Below the pieces are notes generated by a model. It searched no databases and was not told where the DNA came from. It saw only the letters and a list, made by a program, of their open reading frames with translations. 64,000 nt of DNA, from the NCBI GenBank assembly GCA_034520365.1, contig JAXHNP010000006.1:303001-367000 (forward strand), given 5' to 3'. The stretch comes from Desulfobacterales bacterium (GTDB taxonomy: Bacteria > Desulfobacterota > Desulfobacteria > Desulfobacterales > Desulfosalsimonadaceae). The stretch's first letter is position 1. Every line of letters begins with the position of its first letter. The position numbers and the translations under genes are program-made. Positions 45,723-54,302 of this stretch are shown one piece after another.

Positions 45723-46943
45723 ATGGCGCGCTTAAATCAAATGACAGAACCGATGCGAACCCACATTGCGGACTTACCATGTCCGCAATTTGACACAACC
45801 CCATGGACAGCCGGCACTAAACTGGAAGAACAACGGGTTGCCATTGTGTCTACGGCCGGGCTTCATAAAAGAGGTGATCGGCCGTTTCAGGGGATAGAGG
45901 GCGATTATCGGATTATTCCGGGCAATACTATGGCAAATGAACTGGTGATGACCCATGTCTCCACCAATTTTGACCGGACCGGCTTTCAGCAGGACTGGAA
46001 CGTGGTCTTTCCCCTGGATCGTCTCCGGGAACTTGCCGACGAGGGCATTATCGGAAGCGTGGCAAATTATCATTATTCGTTTATGGGGGCAGCAGATCCT
46101 TCGCAGATGGCTTCCCATGCCGAAAACCTGGCACAACTGCTGAAGGGAGACGGGGTGAACGCGGTGCTTCTGGTGCCTGTCTGACCGTTTTGCACGCGCG
46201 CCGTGGGCGCGCTCGCACACTATCTCGAGCGGGAATCTATCCCCACCACGCAAATCAGCCTGATTTACGAACACACCGAAAAAATACGCCCCCCGCGGGC
46301 GCTGTGGGTGCCGTTCGAGCTGGGGCGGCCTTTGGGGACTCCGGAGAATGCCCAATTCCAGAAAAAAGTGCTGCGGTCGGCTTTGGAGCTTCTCGAAGCT
46401 GAACAAGGCCCCGTATTGGCGGCTTTTGAGCAAGAGGCCCCGGCATCCGGCAGCGAAAAGTCTGCTGAAGCAGATGCCTGGTCCTGCCCGGTGAATTTTT
46501 CACCTCCCCGGCAGGAAGAGACAGACTCGGAAGAACGGGTATCCGCATTCAAACGCGAAATGGCCCAACTCCGCCCCTGGTACGATCAGGGCATGGAAAA
46601 ACGCGGTCGTACGGCCATGACCGATTTCGATCCGGAAACCGCAGCGGCAATCCTCTCCAATTATTTGCTGGGCGAACATGTTGAAATTCCGGGCCAGGAC
46701 ATATCACTGGCCGTTGCCCTTCGTCTGGCCGCCCAGGATTTGAAGGCTTTCTATTTCGAGGCCGCAAGTTCGCGGCCCGGTGCCCGGGCACCAGATATCG
46801 GCGAGTTCGCTGAGTGGTACTGGAACCAGACCGCAGCGGGCTGGATTTTAAAAGAGATACAGAAGAAATGTGCCGGCGAGCAGGACAAGGACCTCCGGCT
46901 GACCGGGAAAATGTTTCTTGTGCCGGCAGGGCAAAACGCCTGA
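45723..46943 (+). CDS. GrdB/PrdB-type selenoprotein (UGA-encoded Sec at residue 154)
   Basis: One frame of 406 residues with a TGA at 46182. The N-terminal part (VAIVSTAGLHKRGDRPF, DYRIIPGNTM, TGFQQDWNVVFPLDRLREL) matches selenoprotein B of the glycine/betaine/sarcosine/D-proline reductase family. The TGA falls in VLLVPV-U-PFC, the expected Sec-x-x-Cys site. A perfect 7-bp hairpin with a GTG loop begins 11 nt after the UGA. The C-terminal half continues the family (ALWVPFELGRPLGTPENAQF). AGAGGAGGG precedes the ATG. No other reductase subunits are nearby, so the substrate is unknown. Confidence 0.9.
46196..46212 (+). promoter_or_regulatory. SECIS hairpin of the GrdB-like selenoprotein
   Basis: GCGCGCC, loop GTG, GGCGCGC. 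The loop begins 18 nt after the UGA and starts with G, fitting the bacterial SECIS rules. Confidence 0.75.
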
Positions 46944-47026
46944 ATGCCGTCATTTTTGCAGGCGTCTTGATGCGCTGTTAGATTAAAAAGCAACAATGAT
47001 TTGTATCTGTAAAAAGGAGGCCCTAA

Positions 47027-47371
47027 ATGAGTGGAAAATCACATCTCTATGTTTTATGGACCAATGCGGATGCAGTAACTGCCGAAAAAATGGTTTTTAT
47101 GTATACCATCAATTCCATAAAACGCCGATGGTGGGAAAGCGTCACCCTGATTATCTGGGGGGCAACCGCCGGGCTGGTATCTGAAAATGTCGATATTCAG
47201 AAAAAAGTAAAGGAAGCCAGAGAAGCCGGGGTTCATGTGTCAGCCTGCAAGGCCTGTGCGGATCAGCTCGGAGCAACCGAGATACTTGAACAGCTCGGGA
47301 TCGAAGTCAAGTACTGGGGCGAGCCGCTGACAGGGATTTTAAAGAGCGAAGAGGCGTTGCTCACAGTTTAA
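47027..47371 (+). CDS. DsrE-family protein
   Basis: A 114-residue protein of the DsrE/F-like fold, with IIWGATAGLVSENVDIQKKV, VSACKACADQLGA and LGIEVKYWGEPLTGIL. The cysteines in ACKACAD are placed like sulfur-carrier residues in the family. AAGGAGG precedes the ATG. It follows the GrdB-like selenoprotein by about 80 bp, suggesting a thiol or sulfur-relay role in the same system. Confidence 0.8.
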   Translation: MSGKSHLYVLWTNADAVTAEKMVFMYTINSIKRRWWESVTLIIWGATAGLVSENVDIQKKVKEAREAGVHVSACKACADQLGATEILEQLGIEVKYWGEPLTGILKSEEALLTV

Positions 47372-47382
47372 GAAACCAGAAA

Positions 47383-47434
47383 GGGGTCACCCATTAAAAG
47401 GCCGGGGTCACCCATTAAAAGGCCGGGGTCAAGA
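47383..47434. repeat. Tandem GGGGTCACCCATTA repeats
   Basis: Two exact 21-bp units (47383-47403, 47404-47424) and a partial third beginning GGGGTCAAGAG. The motif resembles the RAYT terminal repeat start and recurs singly near 11078 and, inverted, near 45066. Confidence 0.7.
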
Positions 47435-47448
47435 GAAAAAACTCCCCC

Positions 47449-47478
47449 ATTCAAAAAAAATTGTCATTTTTTTTGAAT
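47449..47478. terminator. AT-rich perfect hairpin
   Basis: ATTCAAAAAAAAT and its exact inverse flank TGTC. It ends the DsrE-side non-coding region and may terminate transcription or mark an IS boundary. Confidence 0.4.
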
Positions 47479-47825
47479 CGCCATTTCTAGCTGATCGCTT
47501 CCTCACCGCACCCGTTATTTCTCGGGTGTATTATGTCAGCTGTGCTGCACCAGTCACCCATCAGGATTTAGGCCGCTCCGGTTTTGAGAGCTGCAAGACA
47601 GCCTCTGTTCGGAAGGCCCTTTCCGCATTTAGCGGACCAGAAAATCTTCGGTTCCATACCGTGTTCAATTTGCAAACCGCGTGGCTTGGTTACCAACCCA
47701 TTGTGACTCACGGCATGGGCAGCAAAAAAACAAGCAGCTGATTTATGCTGAGCGGGGCGGCTGCCAATCAAACCTCGTGGATTTTTCATCCAACCCCAGC
47801 CTTGGTTCACCGCCCCGGTCAGACC
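47479..47825 (-). other. Long non-coding flank of the IS110-family element
   Basis: About 350 bp on the 3' side of the transposase gene with no supportable ORF. It contains several potential stems. In the IS1111-type subgroup such a long 3' flank encodes the bridge RNA; I infer the same here but cannot fold it. Confidence 0.4.
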
Positions 47826-48845
47826 TTATGAAAATAGTTTAGCCGAATCGAATGGCACTCCGTCTTTCATGATGTAATACGCCGCTTTTGCCAGCTTGTG
47901 CGACAAAGCCCCATGGGCCACCATCCGGTTTGTTCTATGCATCTTTCGGTTAAAATAACTGCGGGCAGATTCATCATAGCGCCTTGCCAGCTCGGCGGCT
48001 TCAGAAAAGGCCCAGCAAAGATATTTGTTTCCATTTTTTTTGTTCCCCTTGCCCTTTTGCTTGCCATTGCTGGTCCATTTGCTGTTGACCTTTCGGCAGT
48101 ATGAGACATAATTGCCCGCTTTTGGAAAACGCTCTATGGGGCCGCTTTCCAGCTGGATTGTCAGACCCAGTATTTTTCCCACGCCTGGCATTGAAAGCAG
48201 GTGTCTATAGTTGCTGGTAAGCATTGCTTTCTTTTCAATCGCTGACTCAATGTCTCGTATTTTTCTAGTTAAAAAATCGATCGTTTCCTTGCTGGCTTTG
48301 CCGCTGAGGGCTATATCTTCGTTATCCTGCAGCAAGGGTTGAACCATATCTTGTTTAAGTCGTTTGACATCATTTACATTGATCCGATGCCCGCAATTTC
48401 TTGAGATAATGTTTTGCAGACTGATAATTAGCGAACTGCGGGTCTTCACGAGATGCCCTCTTTTTCGAAGCAGATCCCGGAATGGCCGCTGCTCTTTGGG
48501 GTATATATAGCCTTCCGGCAAAATACCCAGCCGCAGCATTTCAGCCAACCAGAAAGCATCATGATTGTCATCGCAGTGCTTGAGTCCTTTGTAGGTGGTT
48601 ATGGCTGAAGGATTTGCCAGATGCACTTTATATCCATTTTCCATAAGCAGATCCACTAGCCAATACCAGTTATAGGTTGATTCGACCACAATACCGGCAA
48701 TGTCATGTTGATAAGGATTCAAGGTGTTAAGAATCTGTTCCGGTTGATTGTGAAGTTTTTTTTTGAAAATGCGCTTGCCATAGTTGTCGATGATGCCCAG
48801 GTAATTGTTGTTTGAATGAAGATCAAAACCTGTGTACAATGTCAT
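47826..48845 (-). CDS. IS110-family transposase
   Basis: A 339-residue DEDD-type recombinase. The N-terminal RuvC-like domain starts GFDLHSNNNYLGIID and includes VVESTYNWYWLVDLL and HCDDNHDAFWLAEML. The C-terminal Transposase_20 domain contains LLSMPGVGKILGLTIQ. I chose the ATG at 48845 because AAGGAGGTGCAC precedes it. It appears full length. Confidence 0.9.
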   Translation of the reverse strand: MTLYTGFDLHSNNNYLGIIDNYGKRIFKKKLHNQPEQILNTLNPYQHDIAGIVVESTYNWYWLVDLLMENGYKVHLANPSAITTYKGLKHCDDNHDAFWLAEMLRLGILPEGYIYPKEQRPFRDLLRKRGHLVKTRSSLIISLQNIISRNCGHRINVNDVKRLKQDMVQPLLQDNEDIALSGKASKETIDFLTRKIRDIESAIEKKAMLTSNYRHLLSMPGVGKILGLTIQLESGPIERFPKAGNYVSYCRKVNSKWTSNGKQKGKGNKKNGNKYLCWAFSEAAELARRYDESARSYFNRKMHRTNRMVAHGALSHKLAKAAYYIMKDGVPFDSAKLFS

Positions 48846-48943
48846 TGTGCACCTCCTTTTTGTTAGGGTTGTTTGTTTTCTCTTTTTCCAACCCAACTTA
48901 TACCAAAATCGTTCCGGTATAAAGGAGGTGCCTTTTATATGAT

Positions 48944-49272
48944 TATCAAATCTTTAATCTTGATAATTTGAAAAGGGCAGAAAGTGGCACCCCTTATTCT
49001 TGACAATTTGTCAGCTACATCCTCAAACTGCTGTTTTAAAGCGGTATCCGATTCCATCCTGAGGCGTAACCGCTTTCGGGCGATGCTCATGGCGCTGTAG
49101 TCAATTCCACCGGCAAGCCTTCCCATCTCAGCCTGGGAGATATCGCTAACCCGGTATAAAAGTTCCATTAACATGGCGCGATCCTTTGTGTTTTTACCCC
49201 GCCGACAAATTTCATCTTCGTCTTTTCCGGGAATTGGTCTTCCTTATTTGTCAAAAATAAAGATTTGACCCC
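48944..49272 (-). mobile_element. Internally deleted RAYT element (non-autonomous)
   Basis: Keeps the left end (TCAAATCTTTAATCTTGA, plus a second copy of the end at 48991), about 60 codons of the transposase C-terminus, and the right end terminating GATTTGACCCC at 49272. The middle of the gene, including HUH, is missing, giving a short element that could be moved in trans. Confidence 0.8.
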
Positions 49273-49302
49273 TTTTTCTCACGCATTCAATGCGAAAAAT
49301 AG

Positions 49303-49315
49303 TTGACATCGTCAA
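49303..49315. promoter_or_regulatory. Candidate MarR operator at marR
   Basis: TTGACATCGTCAA, a TTGAC/GTCAA palindrome overlapping a TTGACA -35 element. A related site precedes the permease gene. Confidence 0.5.
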
Positions 49316-49428
49316 TTAAAGTTCATAATGTAAAAGTACAAGCAGGCAGGAACGCGGAATTTTTTCCGGGGCAAAGGATAATACTTTTGCAAAAGAGCGT
49401 TTGTAAAGCCATCGAAGGGTAAAAGACA

Positions 49429-49845
49429 ATGTTTTCAGAGATTGGCAGCACCCTTGCCGCCATTGCATGGCATTTTGGTCCCAAGGGCCTGAACGGGGAA
49501 TGCTGTGAAGATCTTTCCATGCCCGAGTTCATTGCCCTGGACAAGGTGTCAGCCACCCGGAACTGTTCCGTGCAGGAAGTGGGGCGCAGTCTTGGTTTCA
49601 GCAAAAGCGGGGCCACAAGAGTGGTCACCCGACTGGAAAAAAAGGGCTACATCAAAAAGCTAAAATCCCGTCAAGACGGCAGGGTATGCTGCATTGAACC
49701 CACGGACAAGGGCCGGGAAATGCTTCGGATGGCAGATCTGCGGTATCAGCAGCAATTTGAAGCGCTTTTATCCAGGTTTCCGTGGGAATCCAGACAGAAA
49801 ATCAAAGAGGTTTTTTTCCGGGTGGCCGGGGCAGTGAAACAGTAA
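49429..49845 (+). CDS. MarR-family regulator, Cys-rich
   Basis: A 138-residue winged-helix protein (CSVQEVGRSLGFSKSGATRV, KGYIKKLKSRQDGRV). Cysteines in NGECCEDL, RNCS and VCCIEP could bind a soft metal(loid) or act as thiol sensors. It lies just upstream of the ArsP-like permease gene and similar TTGACA-type palindromes precede both genes, so it probably represses both. Confidence 0.75.
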   Translation: MFSEIGSTLAAIAWHFGPKGLNGECCEDLSMPEFIALDKVSATRNCSVQEVGRSLGFSKSGATRVVTRLEKKGYIKKLKSRQDGRVCCIEPTDKGREMLRMADLRYQQQFEALLSRFPWESRQKIKEVFFRVAGAVKQ

Positions 49846-49863
49846 ATTTTTTTTGGATAAATG

Positions 49864-49878
49864 GTTGACATTGACAAC
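49864..49878. promoter_or_regulatory. Candidate MarR operator before the permease gene
   Basis: GTTGACATTGACAAC, related to the site at 49303. It lies 15 bp upstream of the permease start. Confidence 0.45.
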
Positions 49879-49893
49879 TTTTAAGAGGGCATA

Positions 49894-50790
49894 ATGAACA
49901 ATCTTTTTACTTCGCTGAAATATTTTGCAGTCATTACCGCTGAGCTGACAGTCCTTTTTATCGGAATTAGCGCAATTGTGGCCCTGATTTTAATGTATAT
50001 TCCCCGTGACCGCCTCCGGCAGTGGCTTTCCAGGCGGGGCATTTTCGGCAATTTCCTTGCCGGCATTGCCGGGGCATTGACCCCGTTTTGTGCCTGCTCC
50101 ACAATCCCCATGACGCTTGGTTTTCTCAACGCCGGGGCGCCTTTTGGTCCGGTCATGACATTTGTGATCGCATCCCCGCTGCTCAACCCCATTATTATCG
50201 GAATGGTTGCGGTTCTGATGGGCTTAAAAGCCTGTCTGATCTATTTTACAGTTACTTTTGCGGGCGCCATTTGCTTTGGAATCGTTCTGGAGAAGACCGG
50301 AGGCGGCCGGTATGTAAAAAACGTCCGGGTAAAAGGGGGGTGCTGCGACAGCGGAGAGCCGGAAATTCCGGCGGCTTTTCCGGATAAGCTGAAAAGCGCT
50401 TTTGCTTCTGCCTGGACCGATTTCCGGGGGGTGCTGATCTATCTCCTGGTCGGCGTGGGGATCGGGGCTGTGATTTACGGATATATTCCACAGGAATGGA
50501 TCGTGACAGCGGCCGGGCCCGACAATCCGCTGGCCATACCGATTGCCGCGGTCATCGGGGTCCCCTTGTACATCCGGGCCGAATCGGCCATTCCCATCGG
50601 ACTGGCTCTGGCTGAAAAAGGCATGAGCATGGGGGCGGTGATTGCACTGATCATCGGCGGCGCGGGTATGGCGATTCCGGAGATGACCATGCTGGCAGGA
50701 ATATTTAAAAAACGGCTGGTGGCTTCATTCGTGTTTGTTGTTTTTGCAACCGCGGTGATCGGCGGATACGCATTTAATATGATATTGTAA
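49894..50790 (+). CDS. ArsP-like permease (DUF318/UPF0718 family)
   Basis: A 298-residue membrane protein with the family motif TPFCACSTIPMTLGFLNAGAP repeated in weaker form in the second half (IPLYIRAESAIPIGLAL region) and a central soluble loop with GGCCDS. ArsP proteins export organoarsenicals; relatives export other metalloids or thiols. The location next to MarR and ahead of ArsA/ACR3 supports a metalloid-export role. Confidence 0.75.
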   Translation: MNNLFTSLKYFAVITAELTVLFIGISAIVALILMYIPRDRLRQWLSRRGIFGNFLAGIAGALTPFCACSTIPMTLGFLNAGAPFGPVMTFVIASPLLNPIIIGMVAVLMGLKACLIYFTVTFAGAICFGIVLEKTGGGRYVKNVRVKGGCCDSGEPEIPAAFPDKLKSAFASAWTDFRGVLIYLLVGVGIGAVIYGYIPQEWIVTAAGPDNPLAIPIAAVIGVPLYIRAESAIPIGLALAEKGMSMGAVIALIIGGAGMAIPEMTMLAGIFKKRLVASFVFVVFATAVIGGYAFNMIL

Positions 50791-50833
50791 CCTACATCAG
50801 GTGTAAACCCTGTCAAAAACAAGGAGGCAAGTT

Positions 50834-51013
50834 ATGGCCGAAGAAAAGAAAAAAGGGTTGCTGCAGAAAATTTTCGGAAGTAAACCCAGCTGCTGCAGTG
50901 TCCAGCTCGAGGACGCAGAGCAGGAGAACCAGCAGGAGGAATCGGAAAAAAAGCAGAATGAAGCCGGCCGGGGGTGCTGTTCGCCGCGCAATGAATCCGG
51001 AAATTTGCGCTGA
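50834..51013 (+). CDS. Small protein with two vicinal-cysteine motifs
   Basis: A 59-residue protein with AAGGAGG upstream. After a basic start (EEKKKGLLQKIFGSKPS) it has a CC pair, an acidic Glu/Gln stretch, then a second pair in GRGCCSPR. Paired cysteines suggest arsenite or other soft-metal binding. A partial duplicate occurs at 55709. I recognise no family. It lies between the ArsP-like permease and ArsA and is followed by a strong hairpin. Confidence 0.65.
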   Translation: MAEEKKKGLLQKIFGSKPSCCSVQLEDAEQENQQEESEKKQNEAGRGCCSPRNESGNLR

Positions 51014-51032
51014 TCCGGAGATCTGAGAAAAA

Positions 51033-51061
51033 CCGGCCGCCGGATTATAGCCGGCGGCCGG
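51033..51061 (+). terminator. GC-rich hairpin after the CC protein gene
   Basis: CCGGCCGCCGG, loop ATTATAG, CCGGCGGCCGG: a perfect 11-bp stem, without a long T-run. The same stem follows the duplicate at 55853. Confidence 0.6.
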
Positions 51062-51118
51062 AACTTAGCCCCGGTGGTTTTTATGTTGACAAAGTGAATT
51101 TGAAAGCATATGTTTCAT

Positions 51119-51146
51119 TTAGTTGATTTGCTAATTGACTAACTAA
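51119..51146. promoter_or_regulatory. Inverted repeat upstream of arsA
   Basis: TTAGTTGATTTGC...AACTAA, an imperfect inverted repeat within an AT-rich promoter-like region, 47 bp before the leader peptide. A candidate operator for an ArsR-type repressor. Confidence 0.4.
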
Positions 51147-51192
51147 AAAATTTCAAACCATAATTTACATTGGATCATGCAAGGAGAAAAAA

Positions 51193-51240
51193 ATGAATGA
51201 ACAGGTCAAGGCATTGCTGGATGACGAGGGGTGCTGCTGA
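51193..51240 (+). CDS. 15-residue peptide ending in CC, coupled to arsA
   Basis: MNEQVKALLDDEGCC, preceded by AAGGAG and overlapping the arsA start by ATGA. The ending resembles the CC tail of ArsD-type proteins (compare GGGCC at 62163, also overlapping an arsA start). It is probably what remains of a deleted arsD, or a coupling leader. Confidence 0.5.
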   Translation: MNEQVKALLDDEGCC

Positions 51241-53018
51241 TGAAATCTTTACTCAACAAAGTACCCCGGTATCTGTTTTTCACCGGCAAAGGCGGCGTGG
51301 GCAAAACATCCATGGCCTGTGTCGCGGCCCTGGGCCTGGCAGAGCAGGGCAAACAGGTGCTGCTGATCAGCACGGACCCGGCATCCAATCTGGATGAGGT
51401 GCTGGAAACATCGTTGTCTTCGGAACCCGTGCCCATACCGGCCGTTCCCGGCCTCTTCGCTTTGAATATCAATCCCATTGACGCGGCTGCGGAATACAAA
51501 GAGCGCATGGTTGGACCGTATCGCGGAGTTCTGCCCGATGCGGCTGTCGCTCAGATGGAAGAACAGCTTTCCGGGGCATGCACGGTGGAAATTGCGGGAT
51601 TCAACGAATTTTCCAAGCGCCTGGGAGATGATACCACCATGCAGGCCTATGATCATATTGTGCTGGATACGGCCCCCACCGGCCATACCCTGCGCCTGCT
51701 CAACCTGCCGTCTGCCTGGAATGACTTTATCGCCTCCAACCAGACCGGCAGCTCCTGCCTTGGGCCCATTGCCGGACTCAAGGAACAGAAAATCATGTTC
51801 GAGCAGGTGGTGGCAGCCCTTAAAGATCCGGAGCGGACCCTGCTGGTCATGGTTTCCAGAGCTGAGGGCATGTCGTTTCAGGAAGCCTGTCGCGCAAGTT
51901 CAGAATTGGGTGAACTTGGATTGAAAAACCAGCATCTGATTATCAACGGTGTATTCACGCCTGCTTCCGATGACCCTGTTGCCATGACCTTTGCTGAAAA
52001 ATCATCTATAGCCATGGCAGCTATGCCAAAAGAACTCCAGGCTATGCCGTCAACTGTAGTGCCGTTCCGGCCTGCCGGTGTCATGGGGATAAAAGCTCTG
52101 CAAAGTGTGTATCAGGGCCATACCGATGAGCTGACATCCGATAGAATCCAGCAGATGGATGAGCAGAAAGATACGGTGTTAAGCCGGGCCGGGCAATGGC
52201 CGGATTTTTTCAAAGAACTGGAAGCAGCAGGCAAAGGGGTGATCATGACCATGGGCAAAGGTGGTGTCGGCAAAACCACCATGGCGGCCGCTATTGCCGC
52301 TGAACTGGCAACCCGGGGACATGAAGTGATCTTGTCCACCACAGATCCTGCGGCCCATGTGGCCCAGACCATCGGAGAGGACCTGCCCAACCTGACAATA
52401 GAGCGCATTGACCCCAAAGCAGAAACCGATCGATATGTGACCAATGTGCTGGAAAAAAACCGCAGCATCCTTTCCGGCGATGACATGGCCCTGCTGGAAG
52501 AGGAGATGCGCTCTCCCTGTATCGAGGAAATTGCGGTGTTCCAGGCCTTTGCCCATACGGTGGCCAAAGGGGAAAACAAATTCGTGGTTCTGGACACCGC
52601 CCCCACCGGCCATACCCTGCTGCTGCTGGATGCCACCCAGTCTTATCACCGGGAGGTGGCCAAATCCGTGGATGAGCTGCCGGAAGCGGTTAAAACACTG
52701 CTGCCCCGGGTTCGGGATCCGAAATTCACCAAGGTGCTCATCGTGGCCTTGGCCGAAGCCACGCCCACCCATGAGGCATCAGCTTTGCAGGAGGATCTCC
52801 AAAGAGCAGGCATTGAGCCTTTCGGCTGGATTGTGAATCGTTGTTTTGCTTTTTCAGGAACCCGGGATCCGGCGCTCTGCGCCAAGGGTGCGGATGAACT
52901 GTTCTATCTGAATGAGATCCTTGACCGCCATGCAAAAAAAATGGTTATTTCTCCATGGGTGGCCAGGGAATTGAACGGTGCGGAGAATTTGCGGTATTTG
53001 TATGCGGTTGAACAATAA
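51240..53018 (+). CDS. arsA: ArsA arsenite-stimulated ATPase (two-domain)
   Basis: A 592-residue tandem ATPase with P-loops GKGGVGKTS (N-half) and GKGGVGKTT (C-half), each followed by DTAPTGHTL signature stretches. Likely arsenite-binding cysteines lie in LSGACTVEIA, SSCLGP and RSPCIEEIA. It energises arsenite efflux with the transporter encoded next. The ATG at 51240 overlaps the stop of the 15-residue leader. Confidence 0.95.
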   Translation: MKSLLNKVPRYLFFTGKGGVGKTSMACVAALGLAEQGKQVLLISTDPASNLDEVLETSLSSEPVPIPAVPGLFALNINPIDAAAEYKERMVGPYRGVLPDAAVAQMEEQLSGACTVEIAGFNEFSKRLGDDTTMQAYDHIVLDTAPTGHTLRLLNLPSAWNDFIASNQTGSSCLGPIAGLKEQKIMFEQVVAALKDPERTLLVMVSRAEGMSFQEACRASSELGELGLKNQHLIINGVFTPASDDPVAMTFAEKSSIAMAAMPKELQAMPSTVVPFRPAGVMGIKALQSVYQGHTDELTSDRIQQMDEQKDTVLSRAGQWPDFFKELEAAGKGVIMTMGKGGVGKTTMAAAIAAELATRGHEVILSTTDPAAHVAQTIGEDLPNLTIERIDPKAETDRYVTNVLEKNRSILSGDDMALLEEEMRSPCIEEIAVFQAFAHTVAKGENKFVVLDTAPTGHTLLLLDATQSYHREVAKSVDELPEAVKTLLPRVRDPKFTKVLIVALAEATPTHEASALQEDLQRAGIEPFGWIVNRCFAFSGTRDPALCAKGADELFYLNEILDRHAKKMVISPWVARELNGAENLRYLYAVEQ

Positions 53019-53042
53019 ATTAACACAAGGAGATTCAAAAGA

Positions 53043-54250
53043 ATGGAACAGGACAAAACAGCAGGAATCAGTTTTTTTGAGAAGAATTTGACGGTATGGG
53101 TGGTGCTGTGCATGGTTGCAGGGGTGTTGATCGGAAAGTTTCTTCCGGCGATTCCCGAAGTATTGTCGAAATTTGAATACGCAAAAGTGTCCATTCCCAT
53201 AGCGGTTCTGATCTGGTTGATGATTTATCCCATGATGATGAAGGTGGATTTTGCCAGCATCAAGGATGTGGGCAAAAAGCCCACAGGCCTTTTTTTAACC
53301 TGGGTGGTGAACTGGCTGATCAAACCTTTTACCATGTTCGGTATTGCCGCGTTTTTTTCTACGTGGTGTTCAAGGCCCTTATTCCGCCGGATCTGGCCAG
53401 GGATTATCTGGCCGGCGCCGTACTTCTCGGGGCAGCCCCGTGTACGGCCATGGTCTTTGTCTGGAGCCATCTGACCCGAGGAAATCCGGCATATACCGTT
53501 GTTCAGGTGGCCACCAACGACCTGATCATCCTGGTTGCCTTCACCCCCATCGTGGCGCTGCTGCTGGGTGTGGGCGGGTTCATCATCCCCTGGAACACCC
53601 TGTTGCTTTCGGTTTTTCTGTTTGTGGTGATTCCCCTGGCAGGAGGTATCATCACCCGGAATCTCGTTATCAAGAACAGGGGGGAGGACTATTTCAACAA
53701 TTCTTTTATCCCGAAATTCAATAACATTACCATTGGCGGGCTGTTGCTGACCCTTGTGCTGATTTTCTCCTTTCAGGGGGATGTGATCCTGGGCAACCCG
53801 CTGCATATCGTTCTGATTGCCGTTCCCCTCGTAATACAGACCACGGTGATTTTCTTTATCGCGTATCTGGCGGCAAAAATATTACGGTTGCCCCATAATG
53901 TTGCGGCCCCGGCAGGCATGATCGGTGCTTCCAATTTTTTTGAACTTGCGGTGGCCGTTGCCATCACGCTGTTCGGTGCCTCATCCCCGGCTGTTTTGGC
54001 CACCATTGTCGGTGTGCTGGTGGAGGTCCCGGTGATGTTGGCTCTTGTACGTTTCGCTAACAATACCCGCCATTGGTTTCCTGCCGGATCAACCGGCGCT
54101 GATCAGAAAACGAAGATATCCAGTAACTATGACACGGCCATCGCCGAGCTTATCGAGGATATGAAAGGGCTGAAACAGATGATAAAAAAGCAGGATTCGC
54201 TGATTGATAAATATATAGAGCGGATTAAGGCGTTGAAAAGGTTTCAATGA
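53043..54250 (+). CDS. acr3: ACR3-family arsenite efflux permease, frameshifted, with C-terminal coiled-coil extension
   Basis: The two frames together encode a complete ACR3: AVLIWLMIYPMMMKVDF in the first, GAAPCTAMVFVWSHLTRG and [20 protein letters not shown] in the second. They are separated by a one-base deficit at a T7 run (53352-53358); T8 would restore the frame. After RHWFPAG there is an extra 50-residue hydrophilic helical tail (IAELIEDMKGLKQMIKKQDS), unusual for ACR3. ACR3 extrudes arsenite, here presumably with ArsA. The indel may be a sequence error, phase variation or a mutation. Confidence 0.85.
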
Positions 54251-54302
54251 GCGAAAGGTCGACATTCTGAAAGAGTAGCATGGGGCGAGAATGAACTCGA
54301 CC

